Shown: positions 11,631 through 22,556, counted from the first letter of the stretch. The stretch: DNA of 64,000 nt from Cepaea nemoralis (GCA_014155875.1 JACEFZ010011366.1:178552-242551); one strand, 5' to 3'. Numbers and translations are program-made. Notes: generated by a model from the sequence alone, not told the origin.

Positions 11631-11850
11631 TGAGAAGAAATGACTTGGACAACTTGGTGACATTTGGTAAAATCGAAGGGAAGAGACCAAGGAGAAGACC
11701 GAGAAGTAAATACCTGGATGGCTTGGCCTCGTGGTATGATCGAGACAGGAACACGGAGCTTATCCACGACTCTGGTTATCGAGAGAGATGGCAAAGCATG
11801 ACCGCCGACGCTTATCGGTATGGCACATGATGGATGGATGGATTGATGGT
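11631..11850 (+). mobile_element. RTE-like LINE 3' fragment
   Basis: The translation MRRNDLDNLVTFGKIEGKRP is followed by a segment ending ADAYRYGT, then TGATGGATGGATGG as tail. It is the same subfamily as the copies at 22.8 and 24.2 kb. Confidence 0.8.
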
Positions 11851-12037
11851 CTCACTTTATTGAGAAATATTTGTGTTATTTTACTGAGAAATTTGTTTCT
11901 ACTTTACTGAGAAATTTGTGTCTCACATTTATTGAGAAATGTGTGTCTACTTTACTGAAAAATTTGTGTCTACTTTACTGAGAAATTTGGGTCTCACTAT
12001 AATGAGGAATTTGTGTCTCACCTTATTGAAACATTTG
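11851..12037. repeat. 24-bp minisatellite, left block
   Basis: About eight copies of CTCACTTTACTGAGAAATTT plus GTGT. The array is split by the element at 12038-12721 and resumes at 12722. Confidence 0.85.
12022..12037 (+). repeat. 16-bp target-site duplication (left)
   Basis: CTTATTGAAACATTTG is exactly repeated at 12722-12737. Confidence 0.92.
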
Positions 12038-12675
12038 GACTTCTGGTCGCCAACATGGCGGTTAGGCGTTGAACCGTTAAGGCCTTTGGCGTGTTTATGC
12101 TTGCAGCTACGGTGTGCATTCGCATTTTCCTCATGTTGGACTGGTAGTACATGGTTCCGTCGCCCTGATACTGAGTGAGTGCGTGGGCGACACTGTGAGT
12201 TGTGAAATTTGCGGGGAATGCTTTTACATCTGTCATGTACAGTGACCTGCATGTTCGGAACAATGGCTACCGGCTGTTGCTGAATAGACTGATTTGCCTT
12301 TTCGGTTCACGAGTGCATTTTTCAGGAGACTCCCGGGAGTCGGCGCTGAAGCTGAGGAGTTCGTGCTTTATGCGACACTTTCGGTGGGTCGCCCTGCGGT
12401 AAAAGATCGAGCCATGTGAGAAAACCCGGGTCAATGAGGTCTTTCTGGTGAATGCCGAGTCAATCGACGATGAACTGTGGTTTTCGTGGATTAATTTTGT
12501 GTTGGCATTCTGGCAGCGGCATTATGCACAGTATACCTGTGCGGGCTGTTGGATTGCCGAGACTCCTGCCTATTCCACTTTTCACATTGGACAGTGGGAA
12601 GCATTTTGTGTGATATTCACTGGCACAGGAACGGAGCATAATGGGGACGACCCCTTGCCGTGAAGTTGGAACCTC

Positions 12676-12721
<46 letters not shown>
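12038..12721 (+). mobile_element. Non-autonomous LINE-like element with (AACT)n tail
   Basis: This is a 684-bp insertion flanked by a perfect 16-bp duplication. It starts GACTTCTGGTCGCCAACATG and ends in (AACT)n. A short cysteine-rich frame (CEICGECFYICHV) near 12200 recalls the zinc-finger start of LINE ORF1 proteins. The middle (12300-12430) matches the body of the tRNA-like SINEs at 52.7 and 60.3 kb. The 3' part (12500-12665) recurs at 59.8 kb. No RT is present, so it depends on another element in trans; the shared simple tail points to a LINE of the type at 7.4-11.3 kb, which is inference. Confidence 0.8.
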
Positions 12722-12723
<2 letters not shown>

Positions 12724-12908
12724 TATTGAAACATTTGTGTCTCACTTCATTGAGAAACTTATGTCTCACTTTACTGAGAAAATTTTTGTCTATTTTACAC
12801 AGAAATGTGTGTCTCACTTTAATGAGGAATTTGTGTCTCATTTTATTGAGAAATGTACGTTTCACTTTACTGAGAAATTTGTGTCTCACTTTCCAGAGAA
12901 ATAAAACT
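12722..12908. repeat. 24-bp minisatellite, right block
   Basis: Continuation of the CTCACTTTACTGAGAAATTT array; begins with the right copy of the 16-bp duplication. Confidence 0.85.
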
Positions 12909-14070
12909 CTATAACTTAACTGATTCACTGCCGTGAGCACTTTATCGCCTGAATTGGACTACTCTAAACTTGTTTCATTCCCCATTTCTTCCAGCAAATT
13001 TAGTGCCCGGTAGATGACTAGTTTACAGCGAAGAAGATCTGCCTATCCAAAATTTTGGAATATCAGCGTGTAGTTTCTCAAATGTAAGAAATATTTATTG
13101 TTAAACTGTGGTTAATTTCGGATCTTAGAAATGGCAGCGTCCACTGGTCGACCTCGTCGATTTACATCAAGATTATTGTTCTAAACAATCTTAGATGAAA
13201 GTTATTATAATTGAAATGATTTTGTTAAAGATTCTCAAACTTATAGAACGTGCACAGTTAAATTGGCTTAGCAGGTGGTCATATTAGAAAAAAAAAACAA
13301 CAACAAAAAACTAACAATGAAAGTTCGTCATAATTATGATATGATGGCACATGTCAAATTATGCTTGCTCTAATGGGCTACACTTGTGCCCCTAAGTTTT
13401 GTTTGCCTATCACAAATAAGCTGAGCGGTATTTATATAATTAAAACGAAATAGAAAATAGTGTAGATATTGGTTCTCATTCTAATGAGTACAAATCTGCC
13501 TCGTGTGTTGTCCTGACTTTTTAAATTTTGTGTGAAAATGGTGTGCTTCAAAATATGATATTATAATTGTGTGTTCATGGTGTTAAGGAGCAGTTCTTGT
13601 GATATTGGTGGGAAAAAAAAGTGGTGTGTTTATCATTATTCAGTAAATTTCATTGGATTATCATCACAGACGGAGAAGTAGTGCTTTAGTAAGATGACAT
13701 TTCAAATAATTGTCATCACTTTATTCTAAATTGTTGTAAAATATCCAACATTTATTATTATAATATTTCTAACCTCTCACAAAACTATCAACACGGACAT
13801 GGTACTTGCCTTTAACTGATATATAATACAATACATCTGCAACAATTTTAACCATTTAAATATCATTATCATGACACACCCCTACTTCAAATTTTTCTGC
13901 CATTAATTTTTGTTTGGTTCAAACTAACTTTTTGTTTGGCAGTGAATCAGTTAATCCGACAATAATAGTCATTGATCCGTTTATGATTATGTACAAACTA
14001 TCCAACATCCTTGCGCCTTGTACACACAATCCACGCATTCATCCATCACCCTGCACAAAGTATTCACTCA
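12909..14070. other. Intron, AT-rich, nothing recognised
   Basis: Unique AT-rich sequence with short homopolymer runs. I see no exon with FN3/Ig character, tandem array or transposon terminus. Confidence 0.6.
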
Positions 14071-14074
14071 TCAC

Positions 14075-14428
14075 ATTCTAGGACTGAATCCACTCTAGAA
14101 CTGAACCCACTATAGGACTGAACCCGCTATAGGACTGAACCCACTATAGGACAGAACCCACTCTAGGACAGAACCCACTCTAGGACAGAACCCACTCTAG
14201 GACAGAACCCACTCTAGGACAGAACCCACTCCATGACTGAACCCACTCTAGGACTGAATCCACTCCATGACTGAACCCACTCTAGGACTGAATCCACCCC
14301 ATGACTGAACCCACTCTAGGACTGAACCCACTCTAGGACAGAACCCACTCTAGGACTGAACCCACTCTAGGACAGAACCCACTCTAGGACAGAACCCACT
14401 CTAGGACTGAATCCACTCTAGGACAGAT
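14075..14428. repeat. 17-bp minisatellite
   Basis: About twenty copies of CCCACTCTAGGACAGAA, with variants TCCATGACTGAA and CTATAGGACTGAA. Confidence 0.92.
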
Positions 14429-14575
14429 ATATGACAATATGGTCTTCAGCAACAATGGACAAACAACACACAGCATAAATCACATCAAATGTCACAATCA
14501 TGTATGACATCATGTGTCATGCCTTATGTCACATAATCTCGATTGATGACATATATTACACCTGATGCAACTCAC

Positions 14576-14683
14576 CTGGTTTGAGGTAGAAGTCTACTAA
14601 ATGTTTCAGATCTAATATTTGACCCCCGCCTCTGGTTTAAGACAACTCTGCTTCTGTCTGTGACAAGCTTCACATCAAAATGT
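14576..14683 (-). CDS. Exon I: middle of FN3-c
   Basis: This is a 108-nt exon, phase 2 to phase 2. The acceptor is CAATCTGCAG followed by ACATTTTG; the donor is ACCAG followed by GTGAGT. The peptide HFDVKLVTDRSRVV continues strand C' of the FN3 domain and ends FSRLLPQT, the E-strand and turn that precede the conserved Tyr. The 48-bp array immediately upstream in the intron copies this acceptor and the first bases of the exon. Confidence 0.8.
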
Positions 14684-15322
14684 CTGCAGATTGAAATATC
14701 AAATATCTACACCAGCCAGACCAAAAAATATCTACAGATTGGAATATCAAATATCTACACCAGCCAGACCAAAAACAAATATCTACAGATTGGAATATCA
14801 AATATCTACACCAGCCAGACCTAACAAATATCTACAGATTGGAATATCAAATATCTACACCAGCCAGACCTAACAAATATCTACAGATTGGAATATCAAA
14901 TATCTACACCAGCCAGACCAAAAAATATCTGCCGATTGGAATATCAAATATCTACACCAGCCAGACCAAAAAATATCTGCCGATTGGAATATCAAATATC
15001 TACACCAGCCAGACCAAAAAATATCTGCCGATTGGAATATCAAATATCTACACCAGCCAGACCTAACAAATATCTACAGATTGAAATATCAAATATCTAC
15101 ACCAGCCAGACCAAAAAATGTCTGCAGATTGAAATATCAAATATCTACACCAGCCAGACCAAAAAATATCTGCCGATCGGAATATCAAATATCTACACCA
15201 GCCAGACCAAAAATTATCTGCAGTTTGGAATATCAAATATCTACACCAGCCAGACCAATAACAAATATCTACAGATTGGAATATCAAATATCTACACCAG
15301 ACAGACCAAAACATTTCAAATA
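14684..15322. repeat. 48-bp array copying the exon I acceptor
   Basis: About thirteen copies of a unit containing ATCAAATATCTACACCAGCC and ATATCTACAGATTGG. Read on the minus strand, units show CAATCTGTAG or CAATCTGCAG followed by ATATTTT or ACATTTT, matching the real acceptor and first exon bases at 14683. Confidence 0.92.
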
Positions 15323-15445
15323 GTTAATTGCATGACCTTTACAGGACATAGCTATCGACCCCAGCATTTATTGGCTATTTGTGAGTTACTAGGCACTGTT
15401 AGTTCAGTGTTAGTTCAGTAGTTTGCCATCACTGACTGAACAGCT
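15323..15445 (-). mobile_element. SINE-like dispersed repeat copy 1
   Basis: Reverse-complement reading contains GATGGCAAACTACTG and TCCTGTAAAGG. It is homologous to copies at 51960-52070 (plus) and 63030-63170 (minus). The family resembles the CAATGGCAAACTACT tail region of RTE-mobilised SINEs. Confidence 0.6.
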
Positions 15446-15487
15446 GATGTCTCATATCATCGAAGTACATGCAAATGGCCCGTAGCT

Positions 15488-15712
15488 AATTTCAAACCCT
15501 GGACTGGGTGTGATGGGGAATGATGGAAAAGTGTTTCACTATCCCCAAACCCTGGACTTGGTGTGATGGGGAATGTTGAACATGTGTTTCACTATCCCCA
15601 AACCCTGGACTCGGTGTGATGGGGAATGATGGACATGTGTTTCGCTATCCCCAAACCCTGGACTCAGTGTGATGGGGAATGATGAACATGTGTTTCGCTA
15701 TCCCCAATGCCA
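15488..15712. repeat. 53-bp tandem repeat, four copies
   Basis: Unit contains CCAAACCCTGGACTCGGTGT followed by GATGGGGAATGATGGACATG. Confidence 0.9.
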
Positions 15713-15939
15713 CAGAGCCAATAACATAAAATGATCCCCAAATTATTATCAACTTCACTTTTAACAACAGCATCAAAATCCTTCACATTTCTCTCTCTAC
15801 CACTGTAGTAAAAGCAACAACGTCTCAAAATTATCATTAGAATGTGGCTAGGCCAATTCCTGGGATTGTGATGTTTTTGACCTTAAGCCATTGACCCGCC
15901 TTAACCACACATTCGGTCCTTCAACCACTGATAGTCATC

Positions 15940-16165
15940 AAACACATTGAACGTTTAGGACGTATTCAGCCACAACAAGGATACAGATAAGTAACTTTTG
16001 CATTTTCATGTAGTGTTTTTCATGTAGTTGTGTCGGTTTGTGTTTGGTTGTTACGTGTTGACGAAAGCTTTAGCGGAACATCCATTTTTGTTTCTTGTAA
16101 TCGTGTTCTAGTAAAGCTCTCAATCTACTTCTCGTTTTTTTTTTTTTTTTGGTGATTCATTCATT
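15940..16165 (+). mobile_element. Dispersed repeat, probable Penelope-like 3' region
   Basis: It contains TGTTGACGAAAGCTTTAGCG, TTGTTTCTTGTAATCGTGTT and CAATCTACTTCTCG followed by a T-run. It is homologous in inverted orientation to 33735-33960. A 'gacgaaggctttggcc' segment of this kind is familiar from Penelope-like 3' UTRs; the assignment is from memory of the motif and not firm. Confidence 0.5.
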
Positions 16166-16179
16166 GCTAAATTATCATT

Positions 16180-16300
16180 AGTTCTTTTAACAACAACAGT
16201 AACTTCATCCCTAAAGAATCATCACTTTTAACAAGAATCATCACTTTTAACAACAACAGTAACTTCACCCATAAAGAATCATCACTTTTAACAATATCCG
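16180..16300. repeat. Short tandem repeat, three degenerate copies
   Basis: Copies of AAAGAATCATCACTTTTAAC separated by ACAACAGTAACTTCA. Confidence 0.75.
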
Positions 16301-16359
16301 CAGCATCCTTAAATGATCATAACTTTTAGTAATAAGACAAGATCCACAGAGAATTCCAA

Positions 16360-16693
16360 GTGGGAGAAGGGAATCCCGCGGCTGTTGGGGATTATCCTGG
16401 ACCACAACCTTGGCAGCCAAACACACTAATTGAAGGGAATCCTGCGGCTGTTGGGGGTTATCCTGGACCACAACCTTGGTAGCCAAACACACTAATTGAA
16501 GGGAATCCTGCGGTTGTTGGGGGTTATCCTGGACCACAACCTTGGTAGCCAAACACACTAATTGAAGGGAATCCCGCGGCTGTTGGGGATTATCCTGGAC
16601 CACAACCTTGGAAGCCAAAGACACTAATTTAAGGGAATCCTGTGGCTGTTGGGGATTATCCTGGTCCACAACCTTGGTAGCCAAACACACTAA
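16360..16693. repeat. 66-bp tandem repeat, about five copies
   Basis: The unit contains GGGAATCCTGCGGCTGTTGG and CCTTGGTAGCCAAACACACT. The period is divisible by three, producing a repetitive open frame on the minus strand that is not a gene. Confidence 0.9.
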
Positions 16694-16709
16694 TTAGTCA
16701 TGTCAACTA
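16694..16709 (+). repeat. 16-bp target-site duplication (left)
   Basis: TTAGTCATGTCAACTA is exactly repeated at 18839-18854. Confidence 0.93.
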
Positions 16710-18838
16710 GTTAGTTAGTTAGTCGACAGATCATCCTCGTTGCACATCGAACCATTCAGTCCATAAGTGCTCGGATCCCCTCCTCAGCAAATCCCGCAGC
16801 GTGTAGCGGCTAACGACGCCAGTTCTGTGTTGGTTTATCAATCTTCTTTGGCTTCCTGCGTAGTGTTCTTGTTTGGCCACCCCTCTTTTAATTTGCTGCT
16901 CCTGCAGTCTGGCCATTGTTGTAGATTCACAGTCATCACTTGGTTCTCGCAAAAGTCTCACTTCTCGTAGAGCATTCAGAATGTCAGCCTGGTCCATAGC
17001 GCGTCCGCCCTCCACAGTAGCCTCACCTGCGAGCTTGTCAGCCCGCTCATTTCCTTGTACTCCCGCATGACCTGGCACGAAGATGAAACTAATCTTTGCC
17101 AGCCGAGACCGCTTCAGAGGTAGCAGCCATTCTCTTCGGATCGACCCCTCCTCTATCCTCTTGATCATGTTCATTGAGTCGCTAAGGAAACAAGCCCTAG
17201 TGAATGTCTGTGTCTCGAGCCATGTTATTGCTTTACTTACTGCCATGACTTCCATGGTCAGGCTGCTTGTGGTTTCAGTGAAAGCACCAGAGTCCTCCTT
17301 CACAATTCTCCCTCCGGCCCGAGCTGTAAAGGCCCATGAGCTTCTCACATGTCGGACGACCGACCCATCTGTGTAGATGACCGCGTCACCGTCTAGCGAA
17401 TTCTCGAAAATCAACGCTTGTACTTCAGCCTCAACAGCAGCCGGATTTTCTTGTCTGCATTTTCTATCTAGTTGGATGCAAACTGAAAAGGATGTGCAGA
17501 AGTCTGTTGGCACTTGCACCCACTCCTCGCCAGGTTCTAAGTCCTCAAGTGAACACACCTGTTGAAGAATGTCTTCGGCTTGACCCATCCACGACCGTCC
17601 TCTTTTTAACCTGCTGCCCTTCACCTTCCTAATTTCACTATGCAGTGGATGTTGTGTGTTTGCGTTAATTCTGAGGTAGGCGCGTGCCCTGCAAACTTGT
17701 ATTCTCTCTTCAATGGTTGGAAAATCAAGAAGGTAGCGCATCGCCCTGCATGCTGTATCTCTTGTACATCCAAGAATAATGCGCACAGCTTCATTCTGTA
17801 TCCTTCCCATCCTTTCTATCTGCTTATGGCTGAGAGTCAGGATTGCCATTGCATACTCCAAAACAGACATGACCAGCCCCTCGTACAGAAGACATAGATG
17901 GCGCTGCTCACAGTTTGCTGCCGCCATCACCCGCATCGCTGCCAAACCCCGCTTGGCCTTTGTTATCACCTGGTCTATGTGCACATTATAAGCAAGGCTT
18001 CGATCAAACCGTATCCCCAGGTATTTCATTGCCTGCGCTCTTTCCACCGTCTCTGAACACAGCATTACAGTTGGTGTTGGGTTGTTGACAATATGATTAT
18101 TCAACGAGAACCAAGTCACTGTTGCCTTTGTTGGGTTGACCATTGCCCCGGCTTCATCACACCAAGTACTTATGCGATTGAGTTCGGTTTGTAGTTCCAC
18201 AGCAACCTCCTCTCTATCCTTACCCTGACGATACACTAAAACATCATCGGCATACGACAATGTCCTGCCAGGTCCAGTGATCTGCTCACTGGTGATTCTC
18301 ACTGTGTAGGCGTTGAACAGTACCGGAGATAATGGTGATCCCTGTGGTAGGCCAGGATATATTGTTGTTGGTTCCGAAGTCCAACTGCCACATCTAAAAA
18401 CTACTTTCCGTTGGTAGAGGGCTGCAGCGATCCAACTAAGGAGGAATGGACTTACGTTTAGTTCAAGAAGCTGAAACATTAAAAAATCCAGTGGTACTCT
18501 GTTGTATGCGTCCTCAAGATCAATCGCTGCAGCAACGGTTTCAGTGCCTGAGTGGAAACCTTCATAGACATCATGGGCAAAGACTGCTGCATTGGTCCAG
18601 GTTTCTCTTTTTGGACGGTACCCACCCAGGGTAGGTGGGAAAACACCTTGCCTCTCTAGTTGGCTTGATATTTTCCTGGCAATTACCTTCTCCAGCAGCT
18701 TGCCTATTGTATTCTGCATGGTTATAATTCGATATCCCTGAATTTTTTTGTGGTCTTTGTCAGGCTTCGGCAAGGGAATCAGATAGCTGTGTAACCATTC
18801 CTCCCAGTATAGGGAGTGCTAGCATCAAGGAGGAATGG
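16710..18838 (-). mobile_element. 5'-truncated LINE copy with inverted 5' end
   Basis: This is a second copy of the 7.4-11.3 kb LINE, near-identical by eye, starting inside the RT region and ending in the same tail. At the 5' end (18805-18838) the sequence turns into the inverted complement of the adjacent upstream element sequence: CAGTATAGGGAGTGCTAGCA, then AAGGAGGAATGGTT. That is the pattern expected from twin priming. Perfect 16-bp duplications flank it. Confidence 0.93.
16731..18773 (-). CDS. Truncated LINE ORF: RT and RNase H, 680 codons intact
   Basis: The frame opens in the RT domain (PKPDKDHKKIQGYRI) and runs uninterrupted to the same C terminus as the full-length copy (EHLWTEWFDVQRG). 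It keeps AAAIDLEDAY, GLPQGSPLSP, the YADD (near residue 174 of this frame), TDGS (near 468) and GNERADKLA. The endonuclease is absent, so it could not mobilise itself. Scattered substitutions against the full-length copy include AQAMKYL against TQAMNYL and MGRIQNEAV against MERIQNEAM. The Met reported as start is internal to the parent ORF and has no promoter context. Confidence 0.9.
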   Translation of the reverse strand: MPKPDKDHKKIQGYRIITMQNTIGKLLEKVIARKISSQLERQGVFPPTLGGYRPKRETWTNAAVFAHDVYEGFHSGTETVAAAIDLEDAYNRVPLDFLMFQLLELNVSPFLLSWIAAALYQRKVVFRCGSWTSEPTTIYPGLPQGSPLSPVLFNAYTVRITSEQITGPGRTLSYADDVLVYRQGKDREEVAVELQTELNRISTWCDEAGAMVNPTKATVTWFSLNNHIVNNPTPTVMLCSETVERAQAMKYLGIRFDRSLAYNVHIDQVITKAKRGLAAMRVMAAANCEQRHLCLLYEGLVMSVLEYAMAILTLSHKQIERMGRIQNEAVRIILGCTRDTACRAMRYLLDFPTIEERIQVCRARAYLRINANTQHPLHSEIRKVKGSRLKRGRSWMGQAEDILQQVCSLEDLEPGEEWVQVPTDFCTSFSVCIQLDRKCRQENPAAVEAEVQALIFENSLDGDAVIYTDGSVVRHVRSSWAFTARAGGRIVKEDSGAFTETTSSLTMEVMAVSKAITWLETQTFTRACFLSDSMNMIKRIEEGSIRREWLLPLKRSRLAKISFIFVPGHAGVQGNERADKLAGEATVEGGRAMDQADILNALREVRLLREPSDDCESTTMARLQEQQIKRGVAKQEHYAGSQRRLINQHRTGVVSRYTLRDLLRRGSEHLWTEWFDVQRG

Positions 18839-18854
18839 TTAGTCATGTCAACTA

Positions 18855-19284
18855 TGATTTCTACTCCATCTGGGACAGAAATATTGTCTCTGCACTTTCA
18901 AATCAAACTGTATTGATCAATTCCAACGTGAGTGCCAAGCAACTTACATTGTTGGTTATTATATACCCTAGAACCAAATTTTACTTACAAACTCATTAAA
19001 ATGCACATTTGGATAGCGATGCGTTATTTTTTAAACAGTATAATTAGCAAATCGAGTATCTGAACATATACCAATATGGGTGGAAAAGAGGTTAATTTGT
19101 TTTCAGGAAATCCCGCACAGACGACACTCTATAAAAGCCCAAACTTGGCGATCTCTCAACATCCGTTAACTTGTGGTCATAAAGCTAACAAAGAAAAGGC
19201 ATTTTGTATGTATACTGTATTCGACAAACACTAAACGACTACCGGTACTCAAATACATCAACACCATGGCAACTAGGCATCTAA
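18855..19284. other. Intron, unique, no element recognised
   Basis: AT-rich sequence after the LINE; a short minus-strand segment (RDNISVPDGVEIIVDMT) is open but lacks a donor and hits a stop. Confidence 0.5.
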
Positions 19285-19640
19285 CATTGGGGTTGTACAG
19301 TAGGTAGCTATAAACAACATCCCGGTAAAATAGTGTATAGTTGTCTTGGCAGTAGGTAGCTATAAACAACATAACTGTAAAATAGTGTATAGTTGTCTTG
19401 GCAGTAGGTAGCTATAAACAACATAACTGTAAAATAGTGTATAGTTGTCTTGGCAGTAGGTAGCTATAAACAATATCACAGTAAAATAGTGTATAGTTGT
19501 CTTGGCAGTAGGTAGCTATAAACAATATAACAGTAAAATAGTCTATAGCTGTCTTGGCAGTAGGTAGCTATAAACACCATCACAGTAAAATAGTGTATAG
19601 TTGTCTTGGTAGTAGGTAGCTATAAACAACATCACTTAGG
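19285..19640. repeat. 52-bp minisatellite, about six copies
   Basis: The unit contains GTAGGTAGCTATAAACAACA and GTAAAATAGTGTATAGTTGT. Confidence 0.92.
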
Positions 19641-20542
19641 TAATATCATGTTTGTATAAACCAATGGACACTCTTGGTTACTGTAGGTAATATCATGTTT
19701 GTATAAACCAATGGACACTCTTGGTTACTGTAGGTAATATCATGTTTGTATAAACCAATGGACACTCTTGGTTACTGTAGGTAATATCATGTTTGTATAA
19801 ACCAATGGACACTCTTGGTTACTGTAGGTAATATCATGTTTGTATAAACCAATGGACACTCTAGGTTACTGTAGGTAATATCATGTTTGTATAAACCAAT
19901 GGACACTCTAGGTTACTGTAGGTAATATCATGTTTGTATAAACCAATGGACACTCTTGGTTACTGTAGGTAATATCATGTTTGTATAAACCAATGGACAC
20001 TCTTGATTACTGTAGCTAATATCATGTTTGTATAAACCAATGGACACTCTTGGTTATTGTAGGTAATATCATGTTTGTATAAACCAATGGACACTCTTGG
20101 TTACTGTAGGTAATATCATGTTTGTATAGACCAATGGACACTCTTGGTTACTGTAGGTAATATCATGTTTGTATAGACCAATGGACACTCTTGGTTACTG
20201 TAGGTAATTTCATGTTTGTATAAACCAATGGACACTCTTGGTTACTGTAGGTAATATCATGTTTGTATAAACCAATGGACACTCTTGGTTACTGTAGGTA
20301 ATATCATGTTTGTATAAACCAATGGACACTCTTGGTTACTGTAGGTAATATCATGTTTGTATAAACCAATGGACACTCTTGGTTACTGTAGGTAATATCA
20401 TGTTTGTATAAACCAATGGACACTCTTGGTTACTGTAGGTAATATCATGTTTGTATAAACCAATGGACACTCTTGGTTACAGTAGGTAATATCATGTTTG
20501 TATAAACCAATGGACACTCTTGGTTATTGTAGGTAATATCTG
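19634..20542. repeat. 47-bp minisatellite, about nineteen copies
   Basis: Highly homogeneous units of GGTAATATCATGTTTGTATA and AACCAATGGACACTCTTGGT. Near-identity suggests recent expansion or homogenisation. Confidence 0.95.
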
Positions 20543-20584
20543 CAGTTGCCTTTAATTCCCAGGAAATGTATTATCACCAATTTT

Positions 20585-21000
20585 AGTCTTGTCACCTGGG
20601 GAGTCCAGACAACATTTAGTCTGGGTCACCGAGGAGTCTAGACAACATTTTAGCCTGGGTCACCCGGGGAATCCAGGCAACATTTTAGTCTGGGTCACCT
20701 GGGAGTCTAGACAACATTTTAGCCTGGGTCACCTGGGGAGTCCAGACAACATTTTAACCTGGGTCACCCGGGAAATCCAGGCAACATTTTAGTCTGGGTC
20801 ATCTGGGAGTCTAGACAACATTTTAACCTGGGTCACCCGGGGAATCCAGGCAACATTTTAGTCTGGGTCACCGGGGAGTCTAGACAACATTTTAGCCTGG
20901 GTCACCCGGGGAGTCCAGGCAACATTTTAGTCTGGGTCACCCGGGGAATCCAGGCAATATTTTAGCCTGGTACTCCCGGGGAGTCCAGGCAACATGTTTT
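20585..21000. repeat. 35-bp minisatellite, about twelve copies
   Basis: Units such as GGGTCACCCGGGGAGTCCAG plus GCAACATTTTAGTCT, with alternating AGACAACATTTTAGCCT variants. Confidence 0.92.
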
Positions 21001-21209
21001 AAATCAATGATCACGAGGCTGACTAAAGTGGTAGCCAAAGCCCAGTAAGCGCTTGTTATATTCGACATGGGTAGTAACAATGATAGGCTCCTCCACAGAC
21101 ATCTGACGAAGGGTTTATGAGGTCTACGAGCAGAACCCTTCAGCTGCCTGGTCGGGTGTTCATTTCGGCAAATTCCTGTCTGTGGAATTAAACCATTCAT
21201 CTTATGGCC

Positions 21210-21900
21210 AGAAGATCAACTTTACTGCACTGGGTTTAACTCCATCTGGCTTGGCTTTTCGCAGCAGAACAGCAAGCAACTGGCCAGAAGCATCTCACAA
21301 AGGGCTAAATCCATAGCTGTAGTCCTTCTCCAGAACTTGCACTTGTCTGAAGAATGCACTTCAACAGTGTTTAGTGCAGTGGAGCATGGCATATGATACC
21401 CGACATCTAGTCTGAGAATGGAGGTGGAGGCAGTCACAGCAGTGTTCTGCTGGCTGAAGGACAAACAGCATACATATGTCGTGATTGTAATCAACTCACA
21501 GAGCAAGCTGAGAACGGTGAAAACAGGCATACTTCTTGCAGAGTAGCATGCTTCAATGCAAACATCAAAGATAAGGAGCATCTTTTGGATTTTCAGGACA
21601 TGCTGTTGTGGTGGGAAACGAGCAGGCGGAGAGATTAGCTGGATCTGAACCCCTTGGTGAGATATAAATGCATGATGAGGTAGATGTGATTAGGTCCCTT
21701 TACATCATGGGTATAGTGCAGAAGAACATGTAGATCATCATGGCTTGAAGAGAATGGTGCTGCAGGAAGTAATCATGGAATCTGGCCGACACTCAGTACT
21801 TCAAGAAAAGGCCAGATAGATACATAATCAGAATAGAACGGGTATCATTTGTATTGGGACTCTTCGCTGGTTGTTAAAGATTGTGACGATCTATATGTTC
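21210..21900 (+). mobile_element. Decayed LINE RNase H fragment
   Basis: Plus-strand translation pieces include MEVEAVTAVFCWLKDKQHTY and, later, GTLRWLLKIVT-like residues at 21840-21885. These correspond to the RNase H core and C terminus of LINEs like the 7.4-11.3 kb element. Stops and shifts are frequent; it is dead. Confidence 0.6.
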
Positions 21901-22055
21901 TTCTGCACTATACACATGATTCGCAAGGGCAACGACCATATCTGCATTATCACGAACGAATACCCCACCAAGTGTGGCAGACCCAGCCAGTCTGTCCGCA
22001 GCTCGTGTTGTTATCAGCAGATCTATAACAGATGTAACCCACCAAACAGGTGAAA
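21875..22055 (-). mobile_element. Decayed LINE fragment in opposite orientation
   Basis: The minus-strand translation RAADRLAGSATLGGVFV then ADMVVALANHVYSAEEHID matches the end of the RNase H domain and the stretch after it. It abuts the plus-strand fragment head to head, so the two are separate insertions or a rearranged copy. Confidence 0.6.
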
Positions 22056-22245
22056 TAGACTGACACCTGGTATCGCTCATGAATGTAAACCACCAAGCAG
22101 GTGACACAGAGGCAGACACATGGTATCGTTCATGAATGTAAACCAACAAGCAAGTGACACAGAGACAGACACATGGTATCGTTCATGAATGTAAACCACA
22201 ATGAATGTAAACCAACAAGCAAGTGACACAGAGGCAGACACCTGG
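22050..22245. repeat. About 55-bp tandem repeat, four degenerate copies
   Basis: Units contain CATGAATGTAAACCAACAAG and GTGACACAGAGGCAGACACA. Confidence 0.8.
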
Positions 22246-22447
22246 AAGAAAAATGATGTCTGGAGTATTGAGAAAGAAATAGTACCATTATGAGTTATAT
22301 TCCTGAAGTTTAACTCTTAACTTTGGGAGAAAAATGTAGAATACAAGCAAAATATTGTTTCCTGTTTGACAAATCAACAGAAAGACAACTGTCTAAATTT
22401 TAAACAAACACAGAAAGTTAAATTATAAAACAGAAGACATCGCCCAC

Positions 22448-22556
22448 CTGATATCTTTGAGATTTCCTTCGTTCACTGCCCACTTGACCTTGACTTCTGT
22501 AGGGGACAGCTTGACCTCTTTGAGTACAACCTTGTAGTCAGACTTGTTGGGTTCCT
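22448..22556 (-). CDS. Exon H: first third of FN3-c
   Basis: This is a 109-nt exon, phase 1 to phase 2. The acceptor is CTTTCTTCGCAG followed by AGGAACC; the donor is ATCAG followed by GTGGGC. The peptide begins EEPNKSDYKVVLKEV and contains TEVKVKWAVNEGN, the FN3 B-C strands with the conserved Trp. The phase-2 end joins exon I as an Arg codon. The exon has the same length and phase as exon K, suggesting the two FN3 domains share an ancestral split gene structure. Confidence 0.82.

Noticed and set aside
18860..18925. FN3-like minus-strand segment RDNISVPDGVEIIVDMT as an extra exon
   Set aside because: No donor follows before a stop, and exons H and I already join in phase and in domain without it.
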